A stretch of 64,000 bases of DNA from Halapricum hydrolyticum. Its GTDB lineage: Archaea; Halobacteriota; Halobacteria; Halobacteriales; Haloarculaceae. The notes below the pieces were generated by a model. The model searched no databases and was not told the DNA's origin. It saw only the letters and a list, made by a program, of their open reading frames with translations. The stretch lies in NCBI RefSeq assembly GCF_025517535.1, contig NZ_JAOPKC010000014.1:4017-68016 (forward strand), in the 5' to 3' direction. A program made the translations under genes and the position numbers. This document shows, one piece after another, positions 19,703 through 27,866 of the stretch; position 1 is the first letter of the stretch, and the number at the start of each line of letters is the position of its first letter.

Positions 19703-19826
19703 AGACCATGGCTGTCAGGCAAGAGCAAAAACCTAGTCCCGCCAACAGTCATTGCCTCCTAGCCGGACACGCGCAGCTCCGCAGTCACCCACACCCGCCG
19801 TGAGTGCCGGTGCATCCACCCTGTGC

Positions 19827-19836
19827 TTTTTATATT
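19827..19836 (+). promoter_or_regulatory. TATA box for the 19862 membrane gene
   Basis: TTTTTATATT is centred about 30 bases before the ATG at 19862, so transcription should start only a few bases before the start codon. Confidence 0.55.
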
Positions 19837-19861
19837 GGAGGGGAGTCCTCGTCTCGATACA

Positions 19862-20434
19862 ATGGACACGTCTGGCCCGGGCACGGCACACACGATCGAC
19901 GAGGGGACTGTCGAACTCCCGGCGTACGGACCGATCGAGGCGAGTCTCGGGTATCTCCTGTTTTACGTACTCGTCGATCGCGTAACGCCGGCGATCGTCA
20001 CGGTATTCAGCGAAACGGTTCTCGATCTCTCGCCGTCGTTCGTCCGGTTCGCGCTCGCGGTGGCCCTGTGGTTCGTCCTTGCCGTGTCCGTCATCGATCA
20101 GTTGCAGCGCCAACTGGCGGCGCTCGGGGTCGGCACGTACGACCAGGCGCAACTTCGCCTGTGGTCACGCGTCACGCCCTCGTCGCTACGGACGGCAGGC
20201 TATGTACTGGTATTCCTCGCCGGCTCGATCGTCGCAGCGATGACGTTCGAATCCGCGGTGGAGACGCTGTCGGCGCTGATCCCCGCTATCGCGACTGCTG
20301 AGGTCAGCACGACCGATCCTATCGGCGTGTTCGCGATGGTCGTCTTCTTTCTCGCCTACGGCACTGCTGCCCGCTCGCTCGATAGACTGGTGATCGGCGG
20401 GATCCGTGCGCTGGTGTCCGATCGAGACGACTGA
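19862..20434 (+). CDS. Four-helix membrane protein of unknown function
   Basis: This 190-residue protein has about four hydrophobic helices (near 28-50, 60-80, 118-140 and 150-175) and a short charged C-terminus RALVSDRDD. An N-terminal cytoplasmic segment of about 25 residues precedes the first helix. The ATG at 19862 is set by the TATA box upstream. The pattern loosely recalls small mechanosensitive-type membrane domains, but no diagnostic motif is present and I do not name a family. Confidence 0.65.
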   Translation: MDTSGPGTAHTIDEGTVELPAYGPIEASLGYLLFYVLVDRVTPAIVTVFSETVLDLSPSFVRFALAVALWFVLAVSVIDQLQRQLAALGVGTYDQAQLRLWSRVTPSSLRTAGYVLVFLAGSIVAAMTFESAVETLSALIPAIATAEVSTTDPIGVFAMVVFFLAYGTAARSLDRLVIGGIRALVSDRDD

Positions 20435-20513
20435 CGACACCGACGTCCCTGCTTGTTCGCCCCTGTGGCGCCTCGGCATGGCTTTCCGGCGAATCGGTGC
20501 CGAGAACGGGTGA

Positions 20514-21485
20514 TTAGTCGTCGAGCGGCACCGATCGGTCCGGCTCCGCAGCGTCTCGGCGGAAGGACTCGTCGAGTCCCGTCAGGCCCCGCGAGCGCGC
20601 CCACAGCAATACGACTCCAATGGTCACCACAATCATGCCGGTTTCGGTCAGTGCGGTTTCGCCGACCCACAGCGCCGGCCCGTCGAACCCGAGTCGGACG
20701 AACGCCGGAAGGCCGCCTTCGACGTTGAACAGGCTCGTCATGCCGACGTTGAACGCCCAGTGGAGCCCGATCGAGGCGCCGAGCCGCCCGGTCAGGACGT
20801 ACGGAAGCGCCAGCAGCACGCCCGCCAGCCAGAAGTGGATATACTGCATGGCGGTCAGCGAATCGCCGTGAAAGTGCGCGAACACGAGCGAGGAGACGAA
20901 CACGGCGACGACAACGGGAATCGCGCCGAGCCAGCGTCGCGGAACGATGCCGTCGAAGAGGCCGACGAACCGCGACGGGACTCCTTCGGTCGCGTTCGTG
21001 ATGAAGTACCCCCGAAACAGGAGCTCTTCGAGGAACGCGACGGCCGCATAGATCACTACGCGCAGCCCGAAGGCATTGAGGAATGTCCGTTCTTCGGCGA
21101 CGAACCACCCTTCGATCGTCGCCCACCCGGCCACGAGGTAGATCGCTAGCACGCCGCCGGTCAGGAACAGCCCGAGCCCGATGCCGACTCCGAACTCACG
21201 CCACCAGGTCCTATCGAGTCGAAGCCCCAGCGAACGAAACGGCCGACGATCGAGGTACTGTGTGGCCAGCCAGACTGTCAGAACTGCGGTCAGGACGAGA
21301 GCGAACGGCGCAGCGTACTCTTCGTACCCGTCGAAGCCCGCGTCGATCGCAGTCATCGAACTGATCGTGAGAACGAGGTACAGCGCCAGCATGGCGACGA
21401 TCCGCCATCCGGCCCGAAGACGGCGTTCGTCACGGTTCCAGAACGGGACGCCGAGCGCCTTCGTGAAACGTGAGAGTGACAGCAT
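20514..21485 (-). CDS. CPBP-family intramembrane metalloprotease (CAAX/bacteriocin-processing type)
   Basis: This 323-residue polytopic membrane protein has the three CPBP motifs: EELLFRGY (Glu153-Glu154), FAHFH (His204, His206) and HWAFN (His242). These form the active site of Rce1-like glutamic proteases. Family members process prenylated proteins or give immunity to peptide bacteriocins. It follows an ABC-2 permease gene by six bases on the same strand, in an operon whose ATPase gene is broken, so an exporter-plus-protease role for a secreted peptide is possible but unproven. Confidence 0.85.
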   Translation of the reverse strand: MLSLSRFTKALGVPFWNRDERRLRAGWRIVAMLALYLVLTISSMTAIDAGFDGYEEYAAPFALVLTAVLTVWLATQYLDRRPFRSLGLRLDRTWWREFGVGIGLGLFLTGGVLAIYLVAGWATIEGWFVAEERTFLNAFGLRVVIYAAVAFLEELLFRGYFITNATEGVPSRFVGLFDGIVPRRWLGAIPVVVAVFVSSLVFAHFHGDSLTAMQYIHFWLAGVLLALPYVLTGRLGASIGLHWAFNVGMTSLFNVEGGLPAFVRLGFDGPALWVGETALTETGMIVVTIGVVLLWARSRGLTGLDESFRRDAAEPDRSVPLDD

Positions 21486-21491
21486 ACTCGA

Positions 21492-22325
21492 TCAGAGATC
21501 AGCACGATTGTAGCGCAAGTAGCCGACGACCAGGGGAACGATTCCCCACACCGAGAGGACGACCAGGCTGAACCAGCGCGAGAGGTACCACGGACCGCTT
21601 CCGTTCATCGAGCCTGTGAGAACGCCGGCGATGGCGTTCATGTAAGCCGAGCTGGGCGGCATGTTCGCGAGGAACGCGACCCAGTTCGGCATCGGCGCAC
21701 CGCTGAACAGGCCCGGGGGAACCTGGAAGCCGTTGGCGACGAACCAGGCACCCATCGGGACGACGTCCCAGGCGAACTCCAGGATCACCAGTGCGAGCAC
21801 GCTGAGGGTGGCCGCCCTGGCGGTCGAGGCAGTTACGGCCGAGATACCGACGAAGAAGGCCACGTAGACCAGCACGAACAGCAGCGTCACCAGCCCGAAC
21901 AGCGCGTAGTCAACAGCCGAGAAACCCACATCGCCGACGAAAACGATCGCGAGCATCGCGACAAGGCCGATCACGACGGGAATCGTCAGCACGAGCGTGC
22001 GGCCGACGACTTTCCCGACGACGACGTCACGCCGAGTGTTCGGGAGGCCCAACAGGAGCTTGCCCGATCCGGACTCGGTTTCACCTGCGACCGACTTGTA
22101 CGCGACGACCAGCGACGCGACCGCGACGAACAGTGCCACAGGAGCCGACAGGAAGGTCATCAGCCCGACTGACGAGAGATCGGCGTCGGCCGAGAACTCC
22201 GGGACAAACGCGTAGAGGCTGGCAAACAGTAATGCCAGCCCGAGGAACACCGCAGACAGCGCCCACAGCGAACGCGACCGGCGAGCGTCGTTGAAGTCCT
22301 TGCGCGCGACGACGGTCCAGCTCAT
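21492..22325 (-). CDS. ABC-2-type transporter permease
   Basis: This 277-residue permease has six hydrophobic helices. The N-terminus SWTVVARKDFNDARRSRSLW is the amphipathic coupling segment typical of ABC-2 (NatB/Nos-like) permeases, and helices lie near 22-45, 55-75, 105-130, 140-165, 170-190 and 245-268. The start ATG overlaps the stop of the ATPase remnant in an ATGA junction, the classic coupling of ATPase and permease genes. With that ATPase reduced to 53 codons, the permease probably lacks its own motor unless another ATPase serves it. Confidence 0.82.
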   Translation of the reverse strand: MSWTVVARKDFNDARRSRSLWALSAVFLGLALLFASLYAFVPEFSADADLSSVGLMTFLSAPVALFVAVASLVVAYKSVAGETESGSGKLLLGLPNTRRDVVVGKVVGRTLVLTIPVVIGLVAMLAIVFVGDVGFSAVDYALFGLVTLLFVLVYVAFFVGISAVTASTARAATLSVLALVILEFAWDVVPMGAWFVANGFQVPPGLFSGAPMPNWVAFLANMPPSSAYMNAIAGVLTGSMNGSGPWYLSRWFSLVVLSVWGIVPLVVGYLRYNRADL

Positions 22326-22483
22326 CGTGATACCCCCACGGGGATCGCCACGGTCGCTGGCGTAGCCGCGTCCGCGGTTTCGCCCGCAGACACGAGGTTC
22401 TCGACAGCGAGGTCGTCGCCGTTGAGCGACGTTCTCTCGTCGAACTGTTTGGTTAGGTCAGTGAGCCCGATTGCAGAAGCCAT
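22322..22483 (-). pseudogene. Remnant of ABC transporter ATPase gene (internal deletion)
   Basis: The frame runs from ATG (22481-22483) to TGA (22322-22324) and encodes 53 residues. The first 25 (MASAIGLTDLTKQFDERTSLNG and on to DLAVE) read like the N-terminal strand of an ABC ATPase. It then jumps to a short hydrophilic tail (NLVSAGETADAATPATVAIP) resembling the C-terminal end of such proteins. Walker A, signature, Walker B and H-loop are all absent, so about 200-250 codons have been lost in frame. It keeps a TATA-like stretch (TATTTAT on the minus strand near 22507-22513) and the ATGA overlap with the permease. Confidence 0.72.
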
Positions 22484-22815
22484 GTGCTAAGAGACGACCT
22501 GTTAGTAGATAAATACATACTGAGGGCGCATAGCACCTATCACTGAGGAGATCAGACGGTGTGACTGCTGGAGCGGCCGGTCCGGAGGAATTACCTCCCA
22601 GGCGGGGCGACAGGAGGCGCTGTACAGGCGCGCTGTCCAGCTCTGCACACACGTTCGGGTCAGGCGTCGTCGCGGGAGTACGCCGACTGACCCTCGTAAC
22701 TGCTGGCTCCTGTCACTCGAAGGACGTTCGAGTACTGCCGCCCGGACGTGCCCTGTTTCTCTCCCGATGAGAACTGTCGTATCGATTGATATTCGCATCG
22801 AGCGTAGCTTTCCTG
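22484..22815. other. Intergenic region between divergent membrane genes
   Basis: It holds the AT-rich promoter of the minus-strand ABC operon (about 22500-22520) and presumably the promoter of the plus-strand four-helix gene. I see no convincing coding sequence; open frames here lack recognisable features. Confidence 0.5.
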
Positions 22816-22824
22816 GTGATTGCT

Positions 22825-23235
22825 GTGACTACTACCCGTCTGGGTGCCTTCTACACTCTCGTGGTCGGTACCTTTATGCTCGGTTTCTGGATCGTGCTGC
22901 TCGTCGCTGGCGACATCCCGGAACTGACGACTGCACCGTACGAGATCGCCTACCACCTGCTCGCCGAATTCCTGACTGCCGTGGCGTTGCTCGCGTCGGG
23001 TATCGGACTCCTGGGCGGCCGATCGCTCGCCCGGCGACTCTATCCCGTCGCGCTGGGATTGTTGCTGTACACGGTGGTCAACAGCGCCGGCTACTACGCG
23101 CAACTGGGCGACGTCGCGATGGTCGGGATGTTCACCGTCCTGACCGTGGCGACGCTGGCGTTGCTCGTCGAGCACCTCTTCCGGCCGACTACCGAAGGAG
23201 ACGAGCGGATCGGTATGGAGGGAAGCCATGCGTAG
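22825..23235 (+). CDS. Four-helix membrane protein
   Basis: This 136-residue protein has four hydrophobic helices (about 7-25, 38-58, 70-90 and 95-115), begins MTTTRLGAFYTLVVGTF and ends in an acidic tail. The GTG at 22825 is preferred; GTG at 22816 and TTG at 22786 are alternatives. The stop overlaps the next gene's start by eight bases, so the two small membrane proteins are a coupled pair. The family is not recognised. Confidence 0.6.
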   Translation: MTTTRLGAFYTLVVGTFMLGFWIVLLVAGDIPELTTAPYEIAYHLLAEFLTAVALLASGIGLLGGRSLARRLYPVALGLLLYTVVNSAGYYAQLGDVAMVGMFTVLTVATLALLVEHLFRPTTEGDERIGMEGSHA

Positions 23236-23671
23236 AGTGGCTGTGGCCGTCTTTCTCGCACTTCACGGACTCGTTCACGGGTGGTACGTGGTGCTGAGCA
23301 ACGGCTGGGTGCAGGCGGAAGACGCGATGGGATGGAACGGCACCTCGTGGCTGCTCTCGTCGCTCCTTACGCAGGAACCGATTCTGGCGCTGGCGAGCGT
23401 GGTGTACGCTGTCGTCACGATCGCGTTCCTGGCAGGGGCAGTCGGCCACTGGCGCCGCACCGAGTGGGCGAGTGGCGTCCTCCTCGCCGCGGCGATCCTC
23501 TCGACGATCACCCTCCTGGTCATGTGGGACGGTGTGGCGACGCTGCTCGTCGAGAAAGGTATCGTCGGCGTACTCATCAACGCTGCCATCGTCGCGCTCT
23601 TGCTCCGCCCACCGACAACAGGCGACCGACGCGGAGTCACCGCCTGGTTGAGGTCGAGCCGCATAAAGTGA
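23228..23671 (+). CDS. Small membrane protein, translationally coupled to upstream gene
   Basis: This 147-residue protein has about four hydrophobic helices. It starts MRRVAVAVFLALHGLVHGWYVVLSNGW, followed by helices near 55-75, 82-103 and 108-126, and has a basic C-terminal tail. The HGLVH and HGWYV histidines in the first helix are notable. The start lies inside the end of the preceding gene (overlap 23228-23235). The function is unknown; the pair may form a hetero-oligomer. Confidence 0.6.
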   Translation: MRRVAVAVFLALHGLVHGWYVVLSNGWVQAEDAMGWNGTSWLLSSLLTQEPILALASVVYAVVTIAFLAGAVGHWRRTEWASGVLLAAAILSTITLLVMWDGVATLLVEKGIVGVLINAAIVALLLRPPTTGDRRGVTAWLRSSRIK

Positions 23672-23725
23672 TCGAGTCGCACGAAGCGCGACGGACTCGT
23701 TCTCTACAGGCGGGGCAGGCCGAAT

Positions 23726-23802
23726 GCCTCGGGGTCGTCCGGAAATCGGAGATTTCCGTGATGACGAGAGACGAAGTCTCTCGAACCACTTGACCCCGAG
23801 GC
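23726..23802. repeat. Compact three-way-junction element
   Basis: An 11-bp outer stem, GCCTCGGGGTC (23726-23736) with GACCCCGAGGC (23792-23802), encloses two perfect 8-bp hairpins with GGA and GAA loops: 23740-23758 (CGGAAATC/GATTTCCG) and 23765-23783 (CGAGAGAC/GTCTCTCG). The 77-base fold is symmetrical and lies 38 bases from a decayed IS5 element. It could be an IS200/IS605 or omega-RNA end, a small mobile repeat or a structured transcript. Confidence 0.7.
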
Positions 23803-23840
23803 GGTTCACCAGGTGGTCGCTGTTATCCAAAAATGGGCTG

Positions 23841-24550
23841 TGGTGAATCGCCAGACGTAGCTTGATTTCACTGTTTCAGAGACTGCTTAATGTTGTGAAC
23901 CGCACACATCAGAACGAGTTCTCGAAATTCACCGTACCAAGTTCGCGCACGCACGGCGTCGCCGAGGGTGCGTTTGATTGTGGAGAAGACGGTCTCACAC
24001 ATCGCTCTCTGACGGTAGCGAGGCCCATCGATCCGCGCGTTATGCGCGTGATCGATGGGCCGGAATTTGCGGTGCTTAATCAGTGGTCTGACGCCCTCTT
24101 CGCGGAGTTTTTCACGTAACTCCCTCCAGTCGTAGCCTTTGTCCGCAGCGAGGCTGGCGAGGGCGCCCGCGTTGCGGCGGGCGACCTGCCAGCCGAGTTG
24201 TGTGTCATGACGTTTCTCGGTCGTACAGTGAACGTCCAGAATTGCTTGAGTTTCTGTATCGACGAGAGCAGTTGTTTTGAGCGTCTGAACACGGTAATTC
24301 GTCCGACGGAAGTAGTGCTTGCTCGCGTTTTCGCGGTCGAAGAACGTCGCGTCGATGGCGGCGTGGCCGCTTGGCTCGTGCAACTGCGCCTCTCGGCGCA
24401 GCAGCACTCGCCAGAGTGCCGTCTTGATTCTGTCAAACCGCTTCACTAGCGTCGAGTGATGCGGGAGATCTTCGACATAGGCATCGGCGGTTTCCCGCTT
24501 CAACTCCCTAGTTCTGGCGATCAAAGCCGACGCCGTCTACTGATTCACCA
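23841..24550. mobile_element. Degenerate IS5-family element with both inverted repeats
   Basis: Terminal repeats TGGTGAATC (23841-23849) and GATTCACCA (24542-24550) bound a 710-base copy. The match continues imperfectly inward (CAGACG against TAGACG). The transposase lacks its N-terminal part, so this is an internally deleted, non-autonomous copy. I see no clear target-site duplication. Confidence 0.75.
23868..24524 (-). pseudogene. IS5-family transposase, 5' truncated
   Basis: About 200 codons match the C-terminal three quarters of haloarchaeal IS5-family transposases. DDE residues are visible: Asp in AAIDATFFDRENASKHY, Asp in SLAADKGYDW and Glu in MCETVFSTIKRTLGDAVRART. Intact relatives begin some 60 residues earlier with a helical DNA-binding part; here the homology starts near HSTLVKRFDRIK with no proper start codon upstream. 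The remaining frame is open, so the decay is recent. Confidence 0.82.
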
Positions 24551-24860
24551 GAATCGATGAGTTCATAAGCCTTCGGACAAGCGGATCGTAACATACGAAC
24601 TACATTTTGGGACCAACAGCTTCACGTGATTGGCTATTGTTGCGGGTTTTTATCTCCTACATTTTTCTATAGCTATTATAATTATCAATTGGACAGATAA
24701 TATAATCGTACTGTTATTTTATCCCAGCATTTTTATCTTTACAATCGGTTTGCTACGCTGGCTTGTGGTCTGGCCATCCAGCCTGAAGATCGGTGCAGGC
24801 ACTGCCGAACGAGAGTTCGAGCCGTAGCCGGTCGGTGACAGTGGCGCAATTGTCAACCGA
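24551..24860. other. AT-rich intergenic region
   Basis: About 310 bases between the IS5 remnant and the end of valS. The middle (about 24630-24740) is strikingly AT-rich for this genome. It contains only one doubtful small hydrophobic frame. Confidence 0.55.
24630..24827 (+). CDS. Doubtful small hydrophobic protein in AT-rich DNA
   Basis: The 65-codon frame from TTG encodes two hydrophobic stretches (about 3-20 and 24-48), with Ile, Phe and Tyr far in excess of genome norm and no acidic bias. It begins immediately after a stop codon with no ribosome site. It may be a fragment of a foreign membrane protein or chance translation of AT-rich sequence. Confidence 0.25.
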   Translation: MAIVAGFYLLHFSIAIIIINWTDNIIVLLFYPSIFIFTIGLLRWLVVWPSSLKIGAGTAEREFEP

Positions 24861-27530
24861 TCACTCGTAGATCAGGATCGTTGCCGTCCCGGATTCGAGG
24901 ACGACGACCTCCTCGCCGGAGGCCGCGCGGTGTTCTTCGACGATGTCGACGGCCTCGCCAGGGATGACAGCGAGTTCGTCACCCAGGTCGACCTCGACCT
25001 CGGCGTGGCGGTCGAGCTGGTCTTTGACTGCTTTGGGGTCCATCGACTCCAGCGCCGAGACGACCTGGCCTGCTTGGTCCCGGAACTCCGGTCCGATGAC
25101 CGAGTGGTCGGGATCGACCTCGACGGGGACGAGTTCGACGTTGGGCACGCCTTCGCGCATCAGCACCGGCGCGTTAACGGCTTCGCTGAGGTCGTAGGTG
25201 TCGATCGCTCGCTCCTCAGGTCCGTCGTCGGGGTAGACTTCGACTTTCTCCAGTTCGGCGTTGAGCGCCATCCCCTGGTCGGACTTCCAGCCGCGGATCG
25301 TCGAGGCCACGTCGACGATGATCTCGCCGGCCTGCTCGACGGCGGCCATGTCCTCGACTTCCTCGGGGTGGAGATCGATGTCGGGCCACTCGGTCGCGTG
25401 GACGCTCCCATCCGTGCTGGGCAGGGCGTCGTAGGCCTCCTCCGCGATGAAGGGGGCAAAGGGCGCGAGCATCTTCAGTGAGGCCGTCAGCGCGATGAAC
25501 AGCCCCTGACGGGCGGCGTCGCGCTCGCCGGGTCGGCCCTCATAGAGCCGCCCCTTGATCAGTTCGAGGTAGTCGTCGGCCAGGTCGTGCCAGACGAACT
25601 CGCGGATCTCACGCAGTGCGGCGTCGAAGCGATAGTCGTCCATGTGCTCGGCCACAATCTCGGCGGTCTCGGCGGCCCGCGAGAGGATCCACCGGTCGAT
25701 GTCTCGATAGGCCGGGTTGTCGAGTGGTTCGCGGTCCTCGTCGAGGTGTCCCGCTGCGAACTTCGTAATGTTCCAGACCTTGGTGTTGAACCGCGAGGCG
25801 GAGGTGACCTCCTTCCACTGGAACTGGACGTCCTCGCCGCGCTTGCCCGCGAGCGCCATCGCCTGCCGGAAGGCGTCGGCGGAGTGTTCCTCGACGACCT
25901 CTTCGGGCTGGACGAAGTTGCCCCGGGATTTGGACATCTTGTTACCGTCGTCACCGAAGACCATCCCGTTGATGAGGATCTCTTCCCACGGGATCTCGTC
26001 CACCAGCGCTCCCGTGCGCAGGAGCGTGTAGAACGCCCACGTCCGGATGATGTCGTGGCCCTGCGGCCGGAGCGTCGTCGGATGGAACGGTTCGTCGGGC
26101 CAGCCGCGGACGAAAAGCGGCGTGATAGAGGAATCCATCCACGTGTCCATCACGTCGGTCTCGCCCTCCCACTCGGTGCCGCCACACTCGGGGCATTCCT
26201 TGATTTCGGGGTCCTCCTCGGTGGGTTTGACCGGCAGTTCCTCGGGACCGGCGACGTGGATGTGGTCACACTCGTCGTTCGCACAGAACCACGCCGGGAT
26301 GGGGGTCGCGAACACCCGCTGGCGGGAGATGACCCAGTCCCACTCCATGCCTTCGGTCCACTCCTCCAGCCGATCGTACATGTGGTCGGGAATCCACTCG
26401 ACCCCCCGAGCGCGGTCGAGGATCTCGTCCTGGTCGACCTCGACGAACCACTGCTCTTTGCTGAGGATCTCGATAGGCGTGTCACACCGCCAGCACTGCC
26501 CGACGTTCTGGGTCGTGGGTTCGGTGTCGTTGAGATATCCCTCTTCGTCGAGGTCCTCGGCGATGACCGTTTTTGCCTCGTCGATAGACAGGCCCTCGTA
26601 CTCGCCGGCCTTCTCGTTGAGCTGGCCGTCCTCGGTGAAGGACATCCGCAGGTCCAGGTCGTGTTCGGCCCACCAGGTCACGTCCTGTTTGTCCCCGAAG
26701 GTACAGATCATCACCGCGCCGGTCCCGAACTCGGGATCGGCCTCCTCGTCGGCGATGATCTCGACTTCCTGGCCGAACAGCGGAACCTCGAAGGTGTCGC
26801 CGATGCGGTCGACATATCGGTCGTCGTCCGGGTGGACCGCCATCGCGACGCACGAGGACAGCAGTTCCGGCCGAGTCGTGGCGATCTCGACGTCCTCGCC
26901 CTCTTCGTCGGCGCTGGGGAACGTGATGTAGTGGAGGGTCCCCTCGACGCCCTCTTCGGTCTCGACCTCGGCGTCGGCGATGGCCGTCTCACAGCGCGGA
27001 CACCAGTTGACCGGGTGCTCGTCGCGGTAGACGAGATCGTCGTCGGCCATCTCGACGAACGACTCCTGGGTCGTTCCCCAGTACTCGGGGTCCATCGTCC
27101 GGAACTCCTGCTCCCAGTCCTGGGAGAACCCCAGCATGTGCATCGTGTCTTTCATCGCGTCGATCTGCTCGTGGGTGTGGTCGATGCACATCTGGCGGAA
27201 CTCCTCGCGCGGGACGTCCGTGCGGTGGATCCCCTCGTTCTCCTCGACTTTCACCTCGGTCGGGAGTCCGTGGCAGTCCCAGCCCTGGGGGAAGAGCACC
27301 TCCTCGCCCTGCAGGCGGTGATAGCGCGCGGCGAAGTCCATGTAACACCACCCGAGGGCGTTGCCGATGTGGAGGTTCCCCGTCGGGTACGGCGGCGGCG
27401 TGTCGATCACGTAATCCGTGTCGGGATCAGCCGCCTCGGCGTCGTAGCTGTAGAGATCCATCTCCTGCCATTGCTGGCGCCAGTACTGCTCGCGGTCGTC
27501 CGGGTCGTAGGTGTCTGGAAGGTCACTCAT
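24861..27530 (-). CDS. valS: Valyl-tRNA synthetase
   Basis: This 889-residue class I aminoacyl-tRNA synthetase charges tRNA-Val. It shows the HIGH-type motif PTGNLHIGNALG (about 49-60), the KMSKS motif NKMSKSRGN (about 530), zinc-binding pairs such as CPRC and CPECGG in the insertion regions, and a C-terminal tRNA-binding helical domain rich in acidic residues. The length is as expected for archaeal ValS. The ATG at 27530 gives MSDLPDTYDPDDREQYW. It is monocistronic, with a 336-base upstream region. Confidence 0.96.
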   Translation of the reverse strand: MSDLPDTYDPDDREQYWRQQWQEMDLYSYDAEAADPDTDYVIDTPPPYPTGNLHIGNALGWCYMDFAARYHRLQGEEVLFPQGWDCHGLPTEVKVEENEGIHRTDVPREEFRQMCIDHTHEQIDAMKDTMHMLGFSQDWEQEFRTMDPEYWGTTQESFVEMADDDLVYRDEHPVNWCPRCETAIADAEVETEEGVEGTLHYITFPSADEEGEDVEIATTRPELLSSCVAMAVHPDDDRYVDRIGDTFEVPLFGQEVEIIADEEADPEFGTGAVMICTFGDKQDVTWWAEHDLDLRMSFTEDGQLNEKAGEYEGLSIDEAKTVIAEDLDEEGYLNDTEPTTQNVGQCWRCDTPIEILSKEQWFVEVDQDEILDRARGVEWIPDHMYDRLEEWTEGMEWDWVISRQRVFATPIPAWFCANDECDHIHVAGPEELPVKPTEEDPEIKECPECGGTEWEGETDVMDTWMDSSITPLFVRGWPDEPFHPTTLRPQGHDIIRTWAFYTLLRTGALVDEIPWEEILINGMVFGDDGNKMSKSRGNFVQPEEVVEEHSADAFRQAMALAGKRGEDVQFQWKEVTSASRFNTKVWNITKFAAGHLDEDREPLDNPAYRDIDRWILSRAAETAEIVAEHMDDYRFDAALREIREFVWHDLADDYLELIKGRLYEGRPGERDAARQGLFIALTASLKMLAPFAPFIAEEAYDALPSTDGSVHATEWPDIDLHPEEVEDMAAVEQAGEIIVDVASTIRGWKSDQGMALNAELEKVEVYPDDGPEERAIDTYDLSEAVNAPVLMREGVPNVELVPVEVDPDHSVIGPEFRDQAGQVVSALESMDPKAVKDQLDRHAEVEVDLGDELAVIPGEAVDIVEEHRAASGEEVVVLESGTATILIYE

Positions 27531-27866
27531 GGGTAAGAGAGGTGTCGTGGCTGGTCGCCGGACCGGCGTGAAAACGTACCTGCGTCGCTATCGTACTACC
27601 GACGACATCAGAGCCATATCTGAACGATTGCAATGTCGGTTGTATAAACTTTCGCTTCCGTGCCGGCGCGTGACACTGTCGCTCCCGTCGGGGTCCGAAC
27701 TCGTCGAAGACACCGATCTGCAATTCTGTCGTTCCGGCTCAGAGAGTGCTGTCCAGAGTGGCTGTACCAGGCTGGCCACGAGCGCCGGTTAAATCCGATT
27801 AAATCGAGCTAATCGAAGACGAGCGTCGGCCCAGTTTATTGTGACCTCGCCCGATGGACCGAGTGC
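27531..27866. other. Intergenic region with near-tandem AT repeats
   Basis: It separates divergent valS and the acidic-repeat gene. A TATA-like TTGTATAAACTT near 27640 could serve valS. At 27789-27816 TTAAATCCGA is followed at once by TTAAATCGAG and then CTAATCG. TTTATT at 27835-27840 lies about 27 bases before the ATG at 27867. No coding sequence is supported. Confidence 0.5.

Noticed and set aside
22502..22798. 98-codon minus-strand frame upstream of the ABC operon
   Set aside because: It overlaps the promoter region, and its translation lacks any hydrophobic or acidic pattern seen in neighbouring genes.
25587..27536. 649-codon open frame antisense to valS
   Set aside because: It is a by-product of GC-rich codon structure opposite a certain gene. 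Its translation has no motif, and valS is unambiguous.
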